Origin: DASRSS01 sp963799045
GTDB taxonomy: Bacteria; Actinomycetota; Actinomycetes; Mycobacteriales; Jatrophihabitantaceae
Direction: 5' to 3'
DNA: 64,000 bases
Assembly (NCBI GenBank): GCA_963799045.1
Contig: CAWCVN010000004.1
Location: forward strand, 514,007-578,006
The notes under the pieces are model-generated. The model was not told where the DNA came from. It searched no databases and saw only the letters and a program-made list of their open reading frames with translations. This document shows, one piece after another, positions 41,052 to 49,860 of the stretch. Each line of letters starts with the position of its first letter. The stretch's first letter is position 1. The position numbers and the translations under genes are program-made.

Positions 41052-43082
41052 CGATCATCCCAATCGCGTTGACGGCTACCGAGCCGGTCGACAGCTCGGT
41101 GTAGGACATGACAGGCAGTGCCGGCACCGACAGCCGCACCAGGCGGCGAAGCGGCAGCCGGATCTGCGCCGCGCAGACGAGCACCGGCTTGTGGCCGCGC
41201 GCGGTCTCGGTGTTGTAGCGCTCGGTGATCGAGTTGATCAGCGACTCGGCCAGGCCCGGGTCCAGGACGAGCTGCGCACCGCCGTCGCCGGGGCGCACCG
41301 ACTCGAGCATCGATTGCTGCAGCCGGGGCTCGATGGTGAGCACGTCCAGCGTCCCGTCGCTGGCACAGGCTGGCGGCGATGGCGGGAGCCAGCGCCGCGC
41401 GGGCGGCCTCGATCAGCCGGTCGGGCTCGGTGCTCGACCTTGGCGGCGACGGACAGCGCCTCGTAGATGCGCACGAGGTCGCGGACCGAGACGCCCTCGT
41501 CGAGCAGCGCGTGCAGCACCCGCTGGATCTCGCCGAGGCTGAGCAGCGCCGGGGTGAGGTCCTCGACGACCACCGGGTGGGTGCGCTTGAGCACGCGGGT
41601 CGCGGCGGCGACATCCTCGCGGCCGAGCAGGCGGCTCGCGTACTGGCGGACGACCTCCGACAGATGGGTGATGATCAGCGAGGAGCGGTCGACGACGGTC
41701 GCGCCCAGCAACTCGGCCTGGCCGCGCAGCTCGACGCGGCAGCCAGCGTCCGGCCAGGCCGAACACCGGTTCGCGGGCCGCGCGGCCCGGGCAGGCCGTC
41801 GAGGCCGTCACCGATAGCGAGGACCATGCCGACGGGGGCCTCGCCGCGGGCCAGCTCGACGCCGTTGATGTTGACCGCGTAGGTGGCGTGCGGCAGCGTC
41901 ACGCTGTCGCGCGTGCGCACCGCGGGCATGACCACGCCCAGCTCGCCGGCCAGCGAGCGCCGCAGCGCCCGGACGCGGTCGAGCAGGTCGGCGCCGGGGC
42001 CGTCCACGAGGGGCACCAGGTCGGGGGACAGGACCAGCTCCAGCGGGTCCACGACCAGCTCGCCGAGCAGCGTCTCCTCGGCGTCGGGAGCCGGGAGCGT
42101 CGGCGGCGACCGCCTGGCCGTCGGCGCCCGCCTCGTCGGCCTGGCCGGGCTTGGGCAGCCGGGAGGCGAAGAAGAACAGCATCCCGCCGACGACGATGAA
42201 CGGCAGCTTGGGCAGGCCGGGTACCAGGCACAGCAGCAGCGCCGCGCCGGCGGCGATCGTCAGCGCCCGGCGCTGGCTGCCCAGCTGGCGGGAGACGAGC
42301 GTGCCCATGTCGTCGGCGTCGCTCGAGCGCGTCACGATCAGGCCGGTCGACACCGAGAGCAGCAGCGCGGGGATCTGGCTGACCAGGCCGTCGCCGACGC
42401 TGAGCAGGCTGTACTTCGACAGCGCCTGGCCGAACGTCAGGTGGTGCTGCACCATCCCGATGACGAACCCGCCGATCAGGTTGATGAAGGTGATCATGAT
42501 GGCGGCGATCGCGTCACCCTTGACGAAGCGGGTCGCTCCGTCCATCGCGCCGTAGAAGTCCGCCTCGGCGGCGATCTCCGACCGGCGCTTGCGGGCGGTC
42601 GACTCGTCGATCAGGCCGGCGTTGAGGTCGGCGTCGATCGCCATCTGCTTGCCGGGCATCGCGTCGAGGGTGAAGCGCGCGCCGACCTCGGCGACGCGGC
42701 CGGCGCCGTTGGTGATGACGACGAACTGGATGACCAGCAGGATCGCGAAGATCACCAGTCCGATGACGAGCGAGCCGCCGATGACGAAGTGACCGAAGGC
42801 GCTGATCACGTGGCCGGCGAAGCCGTCGGTGAGCACCAGCCGGGTGGCGCTGATGTTCAGCGCCAGGCGGAACAGCGTGGCCACCAGTAGCAGGGACGGG
42901 AAGCTGGAGAAGTCGAGGGCGCGCTGGACGTACATCGACACCAGCACGACCAGCACGGCGCCGGTGATGTTGCCCGCGATCAGGATGTCGAGCAGGGTGG
43001 CCGGCATGGGCACGACCAGCATGACGACGATGGCGACGACCCCGATGGGTACTGCCAGCTGACTCAGCCTGCTCGTCTTCAC
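41026..43082 (-). CDS. flhA: Flagellar export gate protein FlhA (several frame breaks)
   Basis: FlhA forms the nonameric export gate of the flagellar type III system. The N-terminal membrane half is intact: VAIVVMLVVPMPATLLDILI, SFPSLLLVATLFRLALNISA, the FHIPEP-like loop with GARFTLDAMPGKQMAIDADL and ARKRRSEIAAEADFYGAMDG, and the last helices before LFFFASRLPKPGQ. The cytoplasmic half is split among three frames (breaks near 42105, 41765 and 41360) but contains LELVLSPDLVPLVD, YAVNINGVELARG, VLKRTHPVVVEDLTPALLSL, LLDEGVSVRDL and the closing RRLVRLSVPALPVMSYTEL. About 685 residues when joined. GTG start. A sigma-28/WhiG-type promoter lies 91 bases upstream, and two inverted repeats occupy the leader. 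Confidence 0.9.
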
Positions 43083-43100
43083 GGCGCCCCTCTTGCCAGT

Positions 43101-43142
43101 ACAGGTTTGTCGGATACCTGTGCAATCTGTGGGGTATCCGAC
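43101..43142 (-). promoter_or_regulatory. Two overlapping inverted repeats in the predicted flhA leader
   Basis: Stem A pairs 43101-43106 with 43116-43121 (ACAGGT and ACCTGT, 9-nt loop). Stem B pairs 43109-43118 with 43133-43142 (GTCGGATACC and GGTATCCGAC, 14-nt loop). They share 43116-43118, so only one can form at a time. Both lie between the predicted transcription start near 43166 and GTG 43082. This could be an RNA switch or a dyad operator. Confidence 0.5.
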
Positions 43143-43172
43143 CCCGTACTACGCGCCGTCCTGGCAATCGTT

Positions 43173-43199
43173 CCATCGGCAGCGCCCGCAGCGACTTGA
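43173..43199 (-). promoter_or_regulatory. Sigma-28/WhiG-type promoter of flhA
   Basis: Read leftwards: TCAA, 15 nt, GCCGATGG. The predicted start is near 43166, giving a leader of about 84 nt. Back to back with the promoter at 43219-43245; 19 bp separate the two -35 elements. Confidence 0.65.
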
Positions 43200-43218
43200 G
43201 GACCCGGTCCGGGCCGAC

Positions 43219-43245
43219 TCAACACCGGCGCCGGCGCGCCGATTC
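43219..43245 (+). promoter_or_regulatory. Sigma-28/WhiG-type promoter of the glycosyltransferase at 43253
   Basis: TCAA, 15 nt, GCCGATTC. The -10 ends seven bases before GTG 43253, so the transcript is probably leaderless. Confidence 0.65.
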
Positions 43246-43252
43246 ATTAGGC

Positions 43253-44458
43253 GTGCTGCTTGCTGCCTGTTTGATCGTCAAGGACGCCGCGTCGACCCTG
43301 CCCCGGTGCCTGAAGTCGCTGCGCGGGCTGGTCGAGGAGGTCGTCGTCTACGACACCGGCTCGAGCGACGACAGCTGCGCGATCGCCCGCGATCACGGCG
43401 CCACGGTCGTGCAGGGCTACTGGGACGACGACTTCGCCCGGGCCCGCAACGACGCGCTTGCCGCGGTGCGGGCGGACTGGGTGCTGAGCATCGACGCCGA
43501 CGAGCACGTGGAGGGCGACCCGGACCGGCTGCGGTCCTACGTCGCGGACCTGGCCGCCGCGGGTGCCGACGGCCCGGCCCTGGTGGCCCTCGAGCGGTCC
43601 GACATCCTGCCCGACGCGTCCGGTTCCTACCGCTTCCGCACCCCGCGGCTGTTCCGGCGGTCCGGCGCGGTGTGGGAGGGGCGGGTCCACGAGACCGTCG
43701 AGGTCCGTGACACCCACGGCCGCGAGAGCGCCGTCACCGGCTGCGACCCGGCGGTGCTGCGCCTCGTGCACGACGGGTACGCCGACGCCGCGACCGCCCG
43801 CGCCAAGGCACGGCGCAACGCCGCGATCGGCCTGAGCGAGGTCGAGCAGCTGCGGGCCGACCCGGCGACGCCCCCGGCCCGGCTCGCGCGGGCCCTGGTC
43901 GACCTCGGCCGCAGCCTGGTTGCCGCCAACGACTCGGCGTCCGCGGTGTACGCCTTCGAGGCCGTCCGGATCCTGGTCTCGGGCGGGCCGATGTGGCTGC
44001 GGGCGACCGACCACCTCGCCCGGGCCCGGCTGCAGACCGGCGACTTCGACGTCGCCCGCGAGCTGGTTGCCGAGCTGCGCGAGCGGGGCGCCGACTCCCA
44101 GTACTGCGACTGGCTGCTGGCCCAGGCCCTGGCGCAGAGCGGCTCGCCGGAGCGGGCCGCCGAGCTGCTCGCGGCCATCACCGAGCTGGAGGACACCGGC
44201 GGGCACTGCTACGACCTCGGGCCGGTGGTCGAGTTCGAGGCGCTGGCGCACGCCCTGAACGGTGACGTGCGGGCGGCGGTGCGCGCCATGCTGACGGCGA
44301 TGATCCGCTACGGGCGCATCGGGGACCGCGCCGAGCTGGTGCGCAGCTGGTGGGGAGACGGCGACACCGGCGGCCTGGTGGCCGAGGCCCGCGGCGTCGG
44401 GGGGCCTCACCTCGAGCAGGTGCTGGCCGTGCTGGTCTCCCAGCCCGTCGGCGCCTGA
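43253..44458 (+). CDS. GT2 glycosyltransferase with TPR-like C-terminus, inside the flagellar cluster
   Basis: 401 residues. LLAACLIVKDAASTLPRCL and VVVYDTGSSDDSCAIARDHG start a GT-A domain; ADWVLSIDADEHVEGD is the DxD motif; FRTPRLFRRSGAVWEGRVHE completes the fold, as in the LPS-type GT2 group (SunS/TPR type). From about residue 190, helical pairs (ARALVDLGRSLVAANDSASA, then YCDWLLAQALAQSGSPERAA) look like TPR. It stands between flhB and flhA but runs in the opposite direction. Its promoter has the same sequence type as the flagellar operons. Glycosylation of flagellin or another axial protein is inferred from this. GTG 43253 is fixed by the promoter position; no frame breaks. Confidence 0.85.
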   Translation: MLLAACLIVKDAASTLPRCLKSLRGLVEEVVVYDTGSSDDSCAIARDHGATVVQGYWDDDFARARNDALAAVRADWVLSIDADEHVEGDPDRLRSYVADLAAAGADGPALVALERSDILPDASGSYRFRTPRLFRRSGAVWEGRVHETVEVRDTHGRESAVTGCDPAVLRLVHDGYADAATARAKARRNAAIGLSEVEQLRADPATPPARLARALVDLGRSLVAANDSASAVYAFEAVRILVSGGPMWLRATDHLARARLQTGDFDVARELVAELRERGADSQYCDWLLAQALAQSGSPERAAELLAAITELEDTGGHCYDLGPVVEFEALAHALNGDVRAAVRAMLTAMIRYGRIGDRAELVRSWWGDGDTGGLVAEARGVGGPHLEQVLAVLVSQPVGA

Positions 44459-44479
44459 GCCCGGGTTCAGGGGCTCAGG
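44454..44479. terminator. Bidirectional terminator hairpin overlapping both stop codons
   Basis: A perfect 9-bp inverted repeat, CCTGAGCCC (44454-44462) and GGGCTCAGG (44471-44479), with an 8-nt loop. Each arm contains the stop codon of one of the two convergent genes (glycosyltransferase and flhB). No T-run. Confidence 0.6.
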
Positions 44480-45600
44480 TGGTGGGGGCGAGGGTGCGGA
44501 CGGTGTGGGTGCCCATCACCGAGCCGCGCTTGCGCAGCGTCATGATGAACGCCAGCACGGTGGCGACCGCCTTGTACAGCTCGGGCGGGATCTCCTGGCC
44601 GATCTCGACGCTCTGGTAGAGCGTGCGGGCCAGCGCGACGTCGCGCACCATCGGCACCCGGTGCTTGTCGGCCAGCTCGCGGATCTTCGCCGCCAGGTGG
44701 TCGCCGCCCTTGGCCACGACACGCGGCGCGCCGCGCTTGGGCTCGTACCGCAGCGCCACCGCCACGTGCGTCGGGTTCACGACCACGACGTCGGCGTGCC
44801 TGATGTCGGCCAGCATCCGGTTGCGGGCCATCGCCAGCGCCCGCGCCCGCCGCTGGCCCTTGATGTGCGGGTCGCCCTCGGCGTTCTTGAACTCGTCCTT
44901 GACCTCCTGCTTGGTCATCTTCAGCGGACTTGTTGTTGCGGCGGTGCACGACGATGAAGTCGGCCGATCGGCCATCGACGATGCCGGCCGCGGCCGCGTA
45001 GCGCAGGACGACGAGCGCGGTGCCGGCCGCCGCACCCAGCAGCGTCGCCAGCGACATCGAGCCCGGCGCCGTACAGCGTCGGGATCAGCTGGCGGACCGC
45101 CACGTAGACGACGAGCGGCAGCAGCGCGGTCTTCAGCAGCGCCTTGACCAGCTCCCACAGCGCGTGGGGGCCGAAGATCCGCTTGATGCCCGAGAGGGGG
45201 TTCAGGCGCTTGACCTGCGGCTTGAGCGCCTTCGGGGAGAACCAGATGCCTCCCTGCAGCGCCACCGAGACGATCGCGATGCCGGCGATCAGCAGCACCA
45301 TGGGCAGCAGGGCGGCGAAGGCCGATGACGCCGCAACGTCGGGCGTCGATCAGCGCGGTGGCGACGTCCGGGGTGCGGATCACCGCCCCGCGCGAACCAG
45401 GGAGTCGGTGGCGTTGCTCAGCACGGTGCGGACGACGCGCGGCAGCACGAATGTCGCCGCCATCAGCCCAGCCAGGACCCCAGCTCGCGGGTGTTGCCGA
45501 TCTGCCCGTCCCGCCGCGCCTTCTTGCGACGCTTCGGGGTGGGCTTCTCGGTCTTCTCCCCGCCGCCACCTCCTCCGCCGCTCACCGGGCGCCGCTGCAT
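44475..45600 (-). CDS. flhB: Flagellar export switch protein FlhB (several frame breaks)
   Basis: FlhB sets the substrate switch of the export apparatus. The N-terminal EKTEKPTPKRRKKARRDGQI is typical, followed by NTRELGSWLG and LMAATFVLPRVVRTVLSNAT. In the middle, GGIWFSPKALKPQVKRLNPL and GIKRIFGPHALWELVKALLK are visible. The C-terminal domain has ADVVVVNPTHVAVALRYEPK; NPTH (44766-44777) is the autocleavage site. RVPMVRDVALARTLYQ and IPPELYKAVATVLAFI close the domain. Breaks lie near 45475, 45398, 45345, 45066 and 44925. The start is uncertain: ATG 45600 or GTG 45585, both close to the end of fliR. About 375 codons. Confidence 0.85.
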
Positions 45601-45627
45601 CGGGGTTGCATCCGGGTGTTCATCCGG

Positions 45628-46386
45628 TCACCGCCGAGACGAGCTGGTTGGCCCGGTCGGCCAGCTGCACGACCGTCTCCGGCATCAGGGTCAGGCCCAG
45701 GTCCGACCAGCAGCAGGGTCAGGCCGATCTTGATCGGGAAGCTCATCGTGAAGGCGTTCAGCTGCGGCGCGATGCGGTTCAGGACGCCCAGCGCGAGGTC
45801 GGCGATGAACAGCACGACGAGCAGCGGTCCGGCGATCTGCAGCGCGGAGACGAACATCTCGGGCATCGTGGAGGTCAGGGCGCTGGTCCAGCTGGGACAG
45901 CGACAGCGTGGCGTCCAGCGGGATCGCGTCGAACGTGCGCAGGAAGCCCTGGAAGATCAACAGGTGCGCGTCCGTGGCGAAGATCAGCGTCGTGCACAGC
46001 AGCGCGTAGAAGCGGCCGAGCACCGAGGTCATCGTCGTCGTCAACGGGTCGTACGCGGCCGAGAGCGAGAAGCCGCCGAACAGGTCGAGCAGCCCGCCGG
46101 CGACCTCCACCGCGCTGAACAGCAGCCGGGTGAGGAAGCCCAGCGCGGCGCCGACGAGGACCTGCTCGATCAGCGTGCCGGCGAGCGGGGACGATCTGCG
46201 CCGCCGGCGCGTGCAGGCGCGCTGGGCGGGAACGAGGGCGAGCGCGAGCCCGACCGAGAGGACCGTCTTCACCGTGGCCGGGATGCCCCCGGTCGCGACC
46301 GGCGGGGCGAAGGTCATCCACGCCAGCACCCGCGCGCTGACCAGCAGCAGCGCGACGAGCGAGGAGGTGGGGACGGCGAACTGCAC
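45628..46386 (-). CDS. fliR: Flagellar export protein FliR (several frame breaks)
   Basis: A polytopic core protein of the export gate. Visible pieces are SARVLAWMTFAPPVATGGIP, TVLSVGLALALVP, LIEQVLVGAALGFLTRLLFS, AVEVAGGLLDLFGGFSLSAA, FYALLCTTLIFATDAHLLIF and, in another frame, ALQIAGPLLVVLFIADLALG and RIAPQLNAFTMSFPIKIGLT, ending METVVQLADRANQL-like (PETVVQLADRANQLVSAVTG). Breaks lie near 46230, 46195, 45890 and 45710. About 253 residues when joined, a normal length. GTG 46386 is three bases after the fliQ stop. Confidence 0.87.
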
Positions 46387-46389
46387 GGC

Positions 46390-46659
46390 TCAGCCCAGCA
46401 GGCTCGGGATGGAGTGGTAGAGCTGCTGGGTGAAGCTGACGATCGTGTCGAGCATCCAGTGGCCGCACAGCAGCAGCGCGATGCCGACGCCGACCGCCTT
46501 GGGCACGAAGGCGAGGGTGAACTCCTGGATCTGGGTCGCCGACTGGAACAGCGAGACGGCGAAGCCGATCACCAGCGCGGTCACCAGCGCCGGCGCGGCC
46601 AGCTTGGCGGCGACCAGCATGACCTGGAAGCCGATGTGGATGATCTGGGTGTCGGTCAT
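46390..46659 (-). CDS. fliQ: Flagellar export protein FliQ
   Basis: 89 residues with two hydrophobic helices: FQVMLVAAKLAAPALVTALV and VGVGIALLLCGHWMLDTIV. FAVSLFQSATQIQEFTLAFV between them is the family signature. FliQ packs into the FliPQR export pore. Intact. ATG 46659, five bases after the fliP stop. Confidence 0.95.
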   Translation of the reverse strand: MTDTQIIHIGFQVMLVAAKLAAPALVTALVIGFAVSLFQSATQIQEFTLAFVPKAVGVGIALLLCGHWMLDTIVSFTQQLYHSIPSLLG

Positions 46660-46664
46660 GGGCG

Positions 46665-47615
46665 CTAACCCGATCCGTAGCTCTGGACGAGGGAGGTGAT
46701 GATCAGGCCCCAGCCGTCGACGAGGACGAACAGCAGCAGCTTGAACGGAAGCGACACCGAGACCGGCGGGAGCATCATCATGCCGAGGCTCATCAGCGAC
46801 GACGACACGACAAGATCGATGATCACGAACGGGATGTAGACCACGAAGCCGATGATCATCGCGGCGCGCAGCTCCGAGAGGACGAACGCCGGGATGAGCG
46901 TCGTCAGCTGAACCTGTGACTTGTCCGGCGGGTTGGGCAGCTTCCCGGCGCGGAGCATGAGCGCGATCTCCTGCGGACGGGTGTGCGCGAGCATGAAATC
47001 GCGCAGGGGCGCGACGCCGGCCTTCCACGCCACGTCCCGGGTCTTGGTCCCGTCCAGGTATGGATGGATGCCGTTGTCGTAGACCTTGCTCAGGACCGGA
47101 CCCATAACGAACAGGCTCAGGAACAGCGACAGGCCCGCCAGCACCTGGTTGGGCGGCACGGACTGCAGCCCGAGCGCGTTTCGCGTCAGCGACAGGACGA
47201 CGAAGATCTTGGTGAAGCTGGTGACCAGTAGCAGCAGCGACGGTGCGACAGCCAGCACGGTCACCAGCATCAGCAAGGTGATCGACTGGCTCGGCTTGCC
47301 GCCGACGTTGACCGTCACCGAGCCCGAGCCGCTGCTGCCGTCGGGGGCGGCCGGGCTGGACGGGGCCGTCGGGCCGGTCGGGGCGGTCGGCGCGGCGAGC
47401 GGCTGCGCGTAGGTGCCGGTGAGCGGCGCTGCTTGCGCGGCGAGCTGGGTGCCGGCGGCGGCGGGCGTGGCCGCGTGCGCTGAGCCGGATCCGTGACCGT
47501 AGATCAGTGCGGTGGCGGCCAGTAGCGCCAGCAGGAACAGCGCCAGCCGTGATGCAGTTCGTCCTGTCGTGACCTCGAGGCGTCCGTGCCCTTCTGTGGC
47601 CCGACCGGGCCTCAC
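46665..47615 (-). CDS. fliP: Flagellar export protein FliP
   Basis: 316 residues. A signal-like helix (ASRLALFLLALLAATALIYG) is followed by an Ala/Pro/Thr linker and the FliP core: LVTVLAVAPSLLLLVTSFTK, SLTRNALGLQSVPPNQVLAG, LSLFLSLFVMGPVLSKVYDN, LTTLIPAFVLSELRAAMIIG, FVVYIPFVIIDLVVSSSLMS and MMLPPVSVSLPFKLLLFVLV. These match the two FliP family signatures. FliP builds the export pore with FliQ and FliR. The GTG at 47615 overlaps the fliO stop (GTGA). Confidence 0.95.
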   Translation of the reverse strand: MRPGRATEGHGRLEVTTGRTASRLALFLLALLAATALIYGHGSGSAHAATPAAAGTQLAAQAAPLTGTYAQPLAAPTAPTGPTAPSSPAAPDGSSGSGSVTVNVGGKPSQSITLLMLVTVLAVAPSLLLLVTSFTKIFVVLSLTRNALGLQSVPPNQVLAGLSLFLSLFVMGPVLSKVYDNGIHPYLDGTKTRDVAWKAGVAPLRDFMLAHTRPQEIALMLRAGKLPNPPDKSQVQLTTLIPAFVLSELRAAMIIGFVVYIPFVIIDLVVSSSLMSLGMMMLPPVSVSLPFKLLLFVLVDGWGLIITSLVQSYGSG

Positions 47616-48087
47616 GTCCGCCGAGCGGTCAGGTCGCGCAGCGACTCGAGGGTTTGCCGCCACGTCGCCGGGGAGAGGGCCGAGCCGGTCAACGGCCCGC
47701 GGGGCGCGCCGGGCATCCCGGCCGCGGACAGCGCCGCGCCGCTGGGTGCGGGCGCCGGGCGGTCGGCCGCGGCGCGGGGGGCAGGCGCGGCGCGCGCGCC
47801 GGCTTCGCCGCCTCGGCCTGCAGTGCGTCCTCCACCGCGTCGAGGTCGGCGTCGCCGAGCACGCTGACCTGCCCGTCGGTGATGCCGACGATCAGGGCCT
47901 GGTCGAGCACGCGCACCACCGCGATCGAGGTCGAACGCGACAGCTGCTGGCGCGACAGCAGCTCGATCAGCTTGCCGTTCTTGCCGCGCGCACCGCTGCG
48001 CTTCATTCGCCGGGCGATCAGCCACATCAGGCCGAGGACCGCGGAGAGCGAGATCAGCAAGCGCCCCACCAGCGCTACCGTGTTCAT
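47612..48087 (-). CDS. fliO: Flagellar biosynthesis protein FliO (one frame break)
   Basis: FliO helps assemble FliP. The N-terminus MNTVALVGRLLISLSAVLGL is its single membrane helix, followed by the basic RRMKRSGARGKNG and the soluble domain IELLSRQQLSRSTSIAVVRV and ALIVGITDGQVSVLGD. A frame break near 47800 lies in an Ala/Pro/Arg-rich linker; after it the protein ends SALSPATWRQTLESLRDLTA. About 158 residues. ATG 48087 is two bases after the fliN stop; its stop overlaps fliP. Confidence 0.85.
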
Positions 48088-48089
48088 GG

Positions 48090-48818
48090 CTACCGCGGTG
48101 AGTCGTCCGTGATGACCTGGGTGATCCGCAGGCCGTAGTTCTCGTCGACCACGACCACCTCGCCGCGCGCGATCAGCCGACCGTTGACGAACAGGTCGGC
48201 CGGCGCGCCGGCGACGCGGTCGAGCTCGATGACGGCGCCGGAGCGCAGCGTGAGCAGGTCGTTGACCGTCATCCGGGCCCGGCCGAGCTCGGCGGTGGCC
48301 TCCATCTCGACACCGCGCAGCAGGTCGAGCCGGTCGACCTGGGGTGCCGCGGCGGCGGGTTGGTCGGCGGCCTCGGCGGGACCGGCGTCGATGCCGATCG
48401 CCAGCGCGGCGCGCACGGACTGGGCGCCCTGCAGCGGCACCAGGGCCGCGTCGTCGCGGGCGAAGACCCGGCTCAGCGCCAGCCGCGGCTCCAGCTGCTG
48501 CAGCTGGCCGAGCGCGAGCGAGCCGACGGCGACCGACACGGCCTCGAGCGTGGGCGCGAGCGCCGCGGCGAGCTCCAGCGGGCCGATGGTCGCCTCGCGC
48601 AGCGCCGCGGCCAGATCGTCGTCGATCAGCAGGGCCAGCTCGCCGGTCACCGCGCCGGTGAACGGGGCCACCAGCGCGTGGGCGAGGCTGTCCGCGACAC
48701 CGTGCTCGGTGGTCGGCTGACCCACGGTCAGCGGCTCGCTGCTCGCGAGGTTCACCACCACGCTCGCGGCCGCCGTGGCGGCCAGTTCCGTGGCTGCGAT
48801 CGGGATGACGGTGGTCAC
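48090..48818 (-). CDS. fliN: Flagellar motor switch protein FliN, FliY-like (extended)
   Basis: 242 residues, about twice the size of E. coli FliN. The C-terminal 75 residues are the SpoA domain: RGVEMEATAELGRARMTVND, LLTLRSGAVIELDRVAGAPA, DLFVNGRLIARGEVVVVDEN and YGLRITQV. The first 140 residues look like a CheC/FliY-type domain (FTGAVTGELALLIDDDLAAA and LAPTLEAVSVAVGSL), but the Asn residues of active CheC-type phosphatases are not seen. It forms the lower C-ring and may bind CheY-P. GTG 48818 overlaps the fliM stop by four bases. Confidence 0.88.
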   Translation of the reverse strand: MTTVIPIAATELAATAAASVVVNLASSEPLTVGQPTTEHGVADSLAHALVAPFTGAVTGELALLIDDDLAAALREATIGPLELAAALAPTLEAVSVAVGSLALGQLQQLEPRLALSRVFARDDAALVPLQGAQSVRAALAIGIDAGPAEAADQPAAAAPQVDRLDLLRGVEMEATAELGRARMTVNDLLTLRSGAVIELDRVAGAPADLFVNGRLIARGEVVVVDENYGLRITQVITDDSPR

Positions 48819-49765
48819 GCGTGCTCCTGGGTTGTGTTGACGATCAGTGCGGCCAGCCGGTTGCCGGACCGGCCGGCGATGGCGGATCCGAAGGTGACGC
48901 CGCCGGCCTGGACCGTGAGCGGGGCGCCGGCGCGGTGGCTGAGGGTGATCAGGTCGCCTTCGGCGAGGGTGAGGATCCGGTCGGGACTCAGGCGGATGGG
49001 TGCGAAGTGGACGGCGACGTCCAGCGGGACGTCACCGAGGCGCTCGCGCAGCTTGCGGGCGCCGGCCTCGACCGTCGCGGGGTCGGACTGCTCGACCTCC
49101 TCGCGGGGCCGCTGCGCGATCAGCCGCGGCAGCAACGGCGCGAGCGGCAGGCACAGCGTCAGCCGGCAGCTCTCCGCTCCGATCGCCATCTCGAACGAGC
49201 CGACGACGACCGCGTCCGTGGCGCTCGCGGCCTGCACGAACTGGGGGTTGTATTCGATGGGGCCGAGCGAGGGCAGCACCGGGGCGATCGGCTCGAGCGA
49301 GTAGCGCAGCGTGGCGACCAGCTGGTCGAGCAGGCCACGGATGAGCGTGGTCTCGATGTCGGTGAGCGTGCGCGGGCTCTGCTGGCCGCCCGGTCCGCCG
49401 AGCATGTGGTCGATCGCCGCCAGGGCGACCGGCAGCGAGAACTCGACCACGCCGGTGCCGGCCAGCGGCGGCAGGCTGAGCGGGCACATCAGGGTCTGGT
49501 TCTCCAGCCCGGTGATGTACTCGTCGTAGCTCTCCTGGCTGATGTCGGTGATCGTCACCTGGCAGACCTGGCGCAGGCTGCTCGTGAGCAGCGTGGTCAT
49601 CCGCCGGGCGAACGTCTCGTAGGCCATCTGCAGCGCGCGGATGTGCTCACGGGACAGCTTCGACGGGCGCCGGAAGTCGTAGGCCACGATCTCGTCGTTG
49701 CGCCGCCGTCCGCGGGGGTCCAGGGATCCCACGGCCGCTGGTCCGTGCGCGGAGATGGTTGGCAC
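48815..49765 (-). CDS. fliM: Flagellar motor switch protein FliM
   Basis: 316 residues. IVAYDFRRPSKLSREHIRAL and AYETFARRMTTLLTSSLR begin the middle domain; PLAGTGVVEFSLPVALAAID and MLGGPGGQQSPRTLTDIE are clear; the SpoA domain at the end has DVAVHFAPIRLSPDRILTLA. The usual N-terminal CheY-binding peptide (LSQxEIDALL) is absent: only about 25 unrelated residues precede the middle domain, and an in-frame stop lies upstream of GTG 49765. A sigma-28/WhiG-type promoter ends seven bases before the GTG, so the mRNA is probably leaderless. Confidence 0.93.
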   Translation of the reverse strand: MPTISAHGPAAVGSLDPRGRRRNDEIVAYDFRRPSKLSREHIRALQMAYETFARRMTTLLTSSLRQVCQVTITDISQESYDEYITGLENQTLMCPLSLPPLAGTGVVEFSLPVALAAIDHMLGGPGGQQSPRTLTDIETTLIRGLLDQLVATLRYSLEPIAPVLPSLGPIEYNPQFVQAASATDAVVVGSFEMAIGAESCRLTLCLPLAPLLPRLIAQRPREEVEQSDPATVEAGARKLRERLGDVPLDVAVHFAPIRLSPDRILTLAEGDLITLSHRAGAPLTVQAGGVTFGSAIAGRSGNRLAALIVNTTQEHA

Positions 49766-49772
49766 GCCCGAT

Positions 49773-49799
49773 CAATCGGCAGCGGGCACACGCACCTGA
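49773..49799 (-). promoter_or_regulatory. Sigma-28/WhiG-type promoter of fliM
   Basis: Read leftwards: TCAG, 15 nt, GCCGATTG. The -10 ends seven bases before GTG 49765. It would start a separate fliMNOPQR-flhB transcript within the cluster. Confidence 0.6.
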
Positions 49800-49860
49800 G
49801 CTTGATGTGAAGAAAGCGGCAACAACGGCCCCGGGTGGGGGAGCCGCCCCGGAATTGCGG

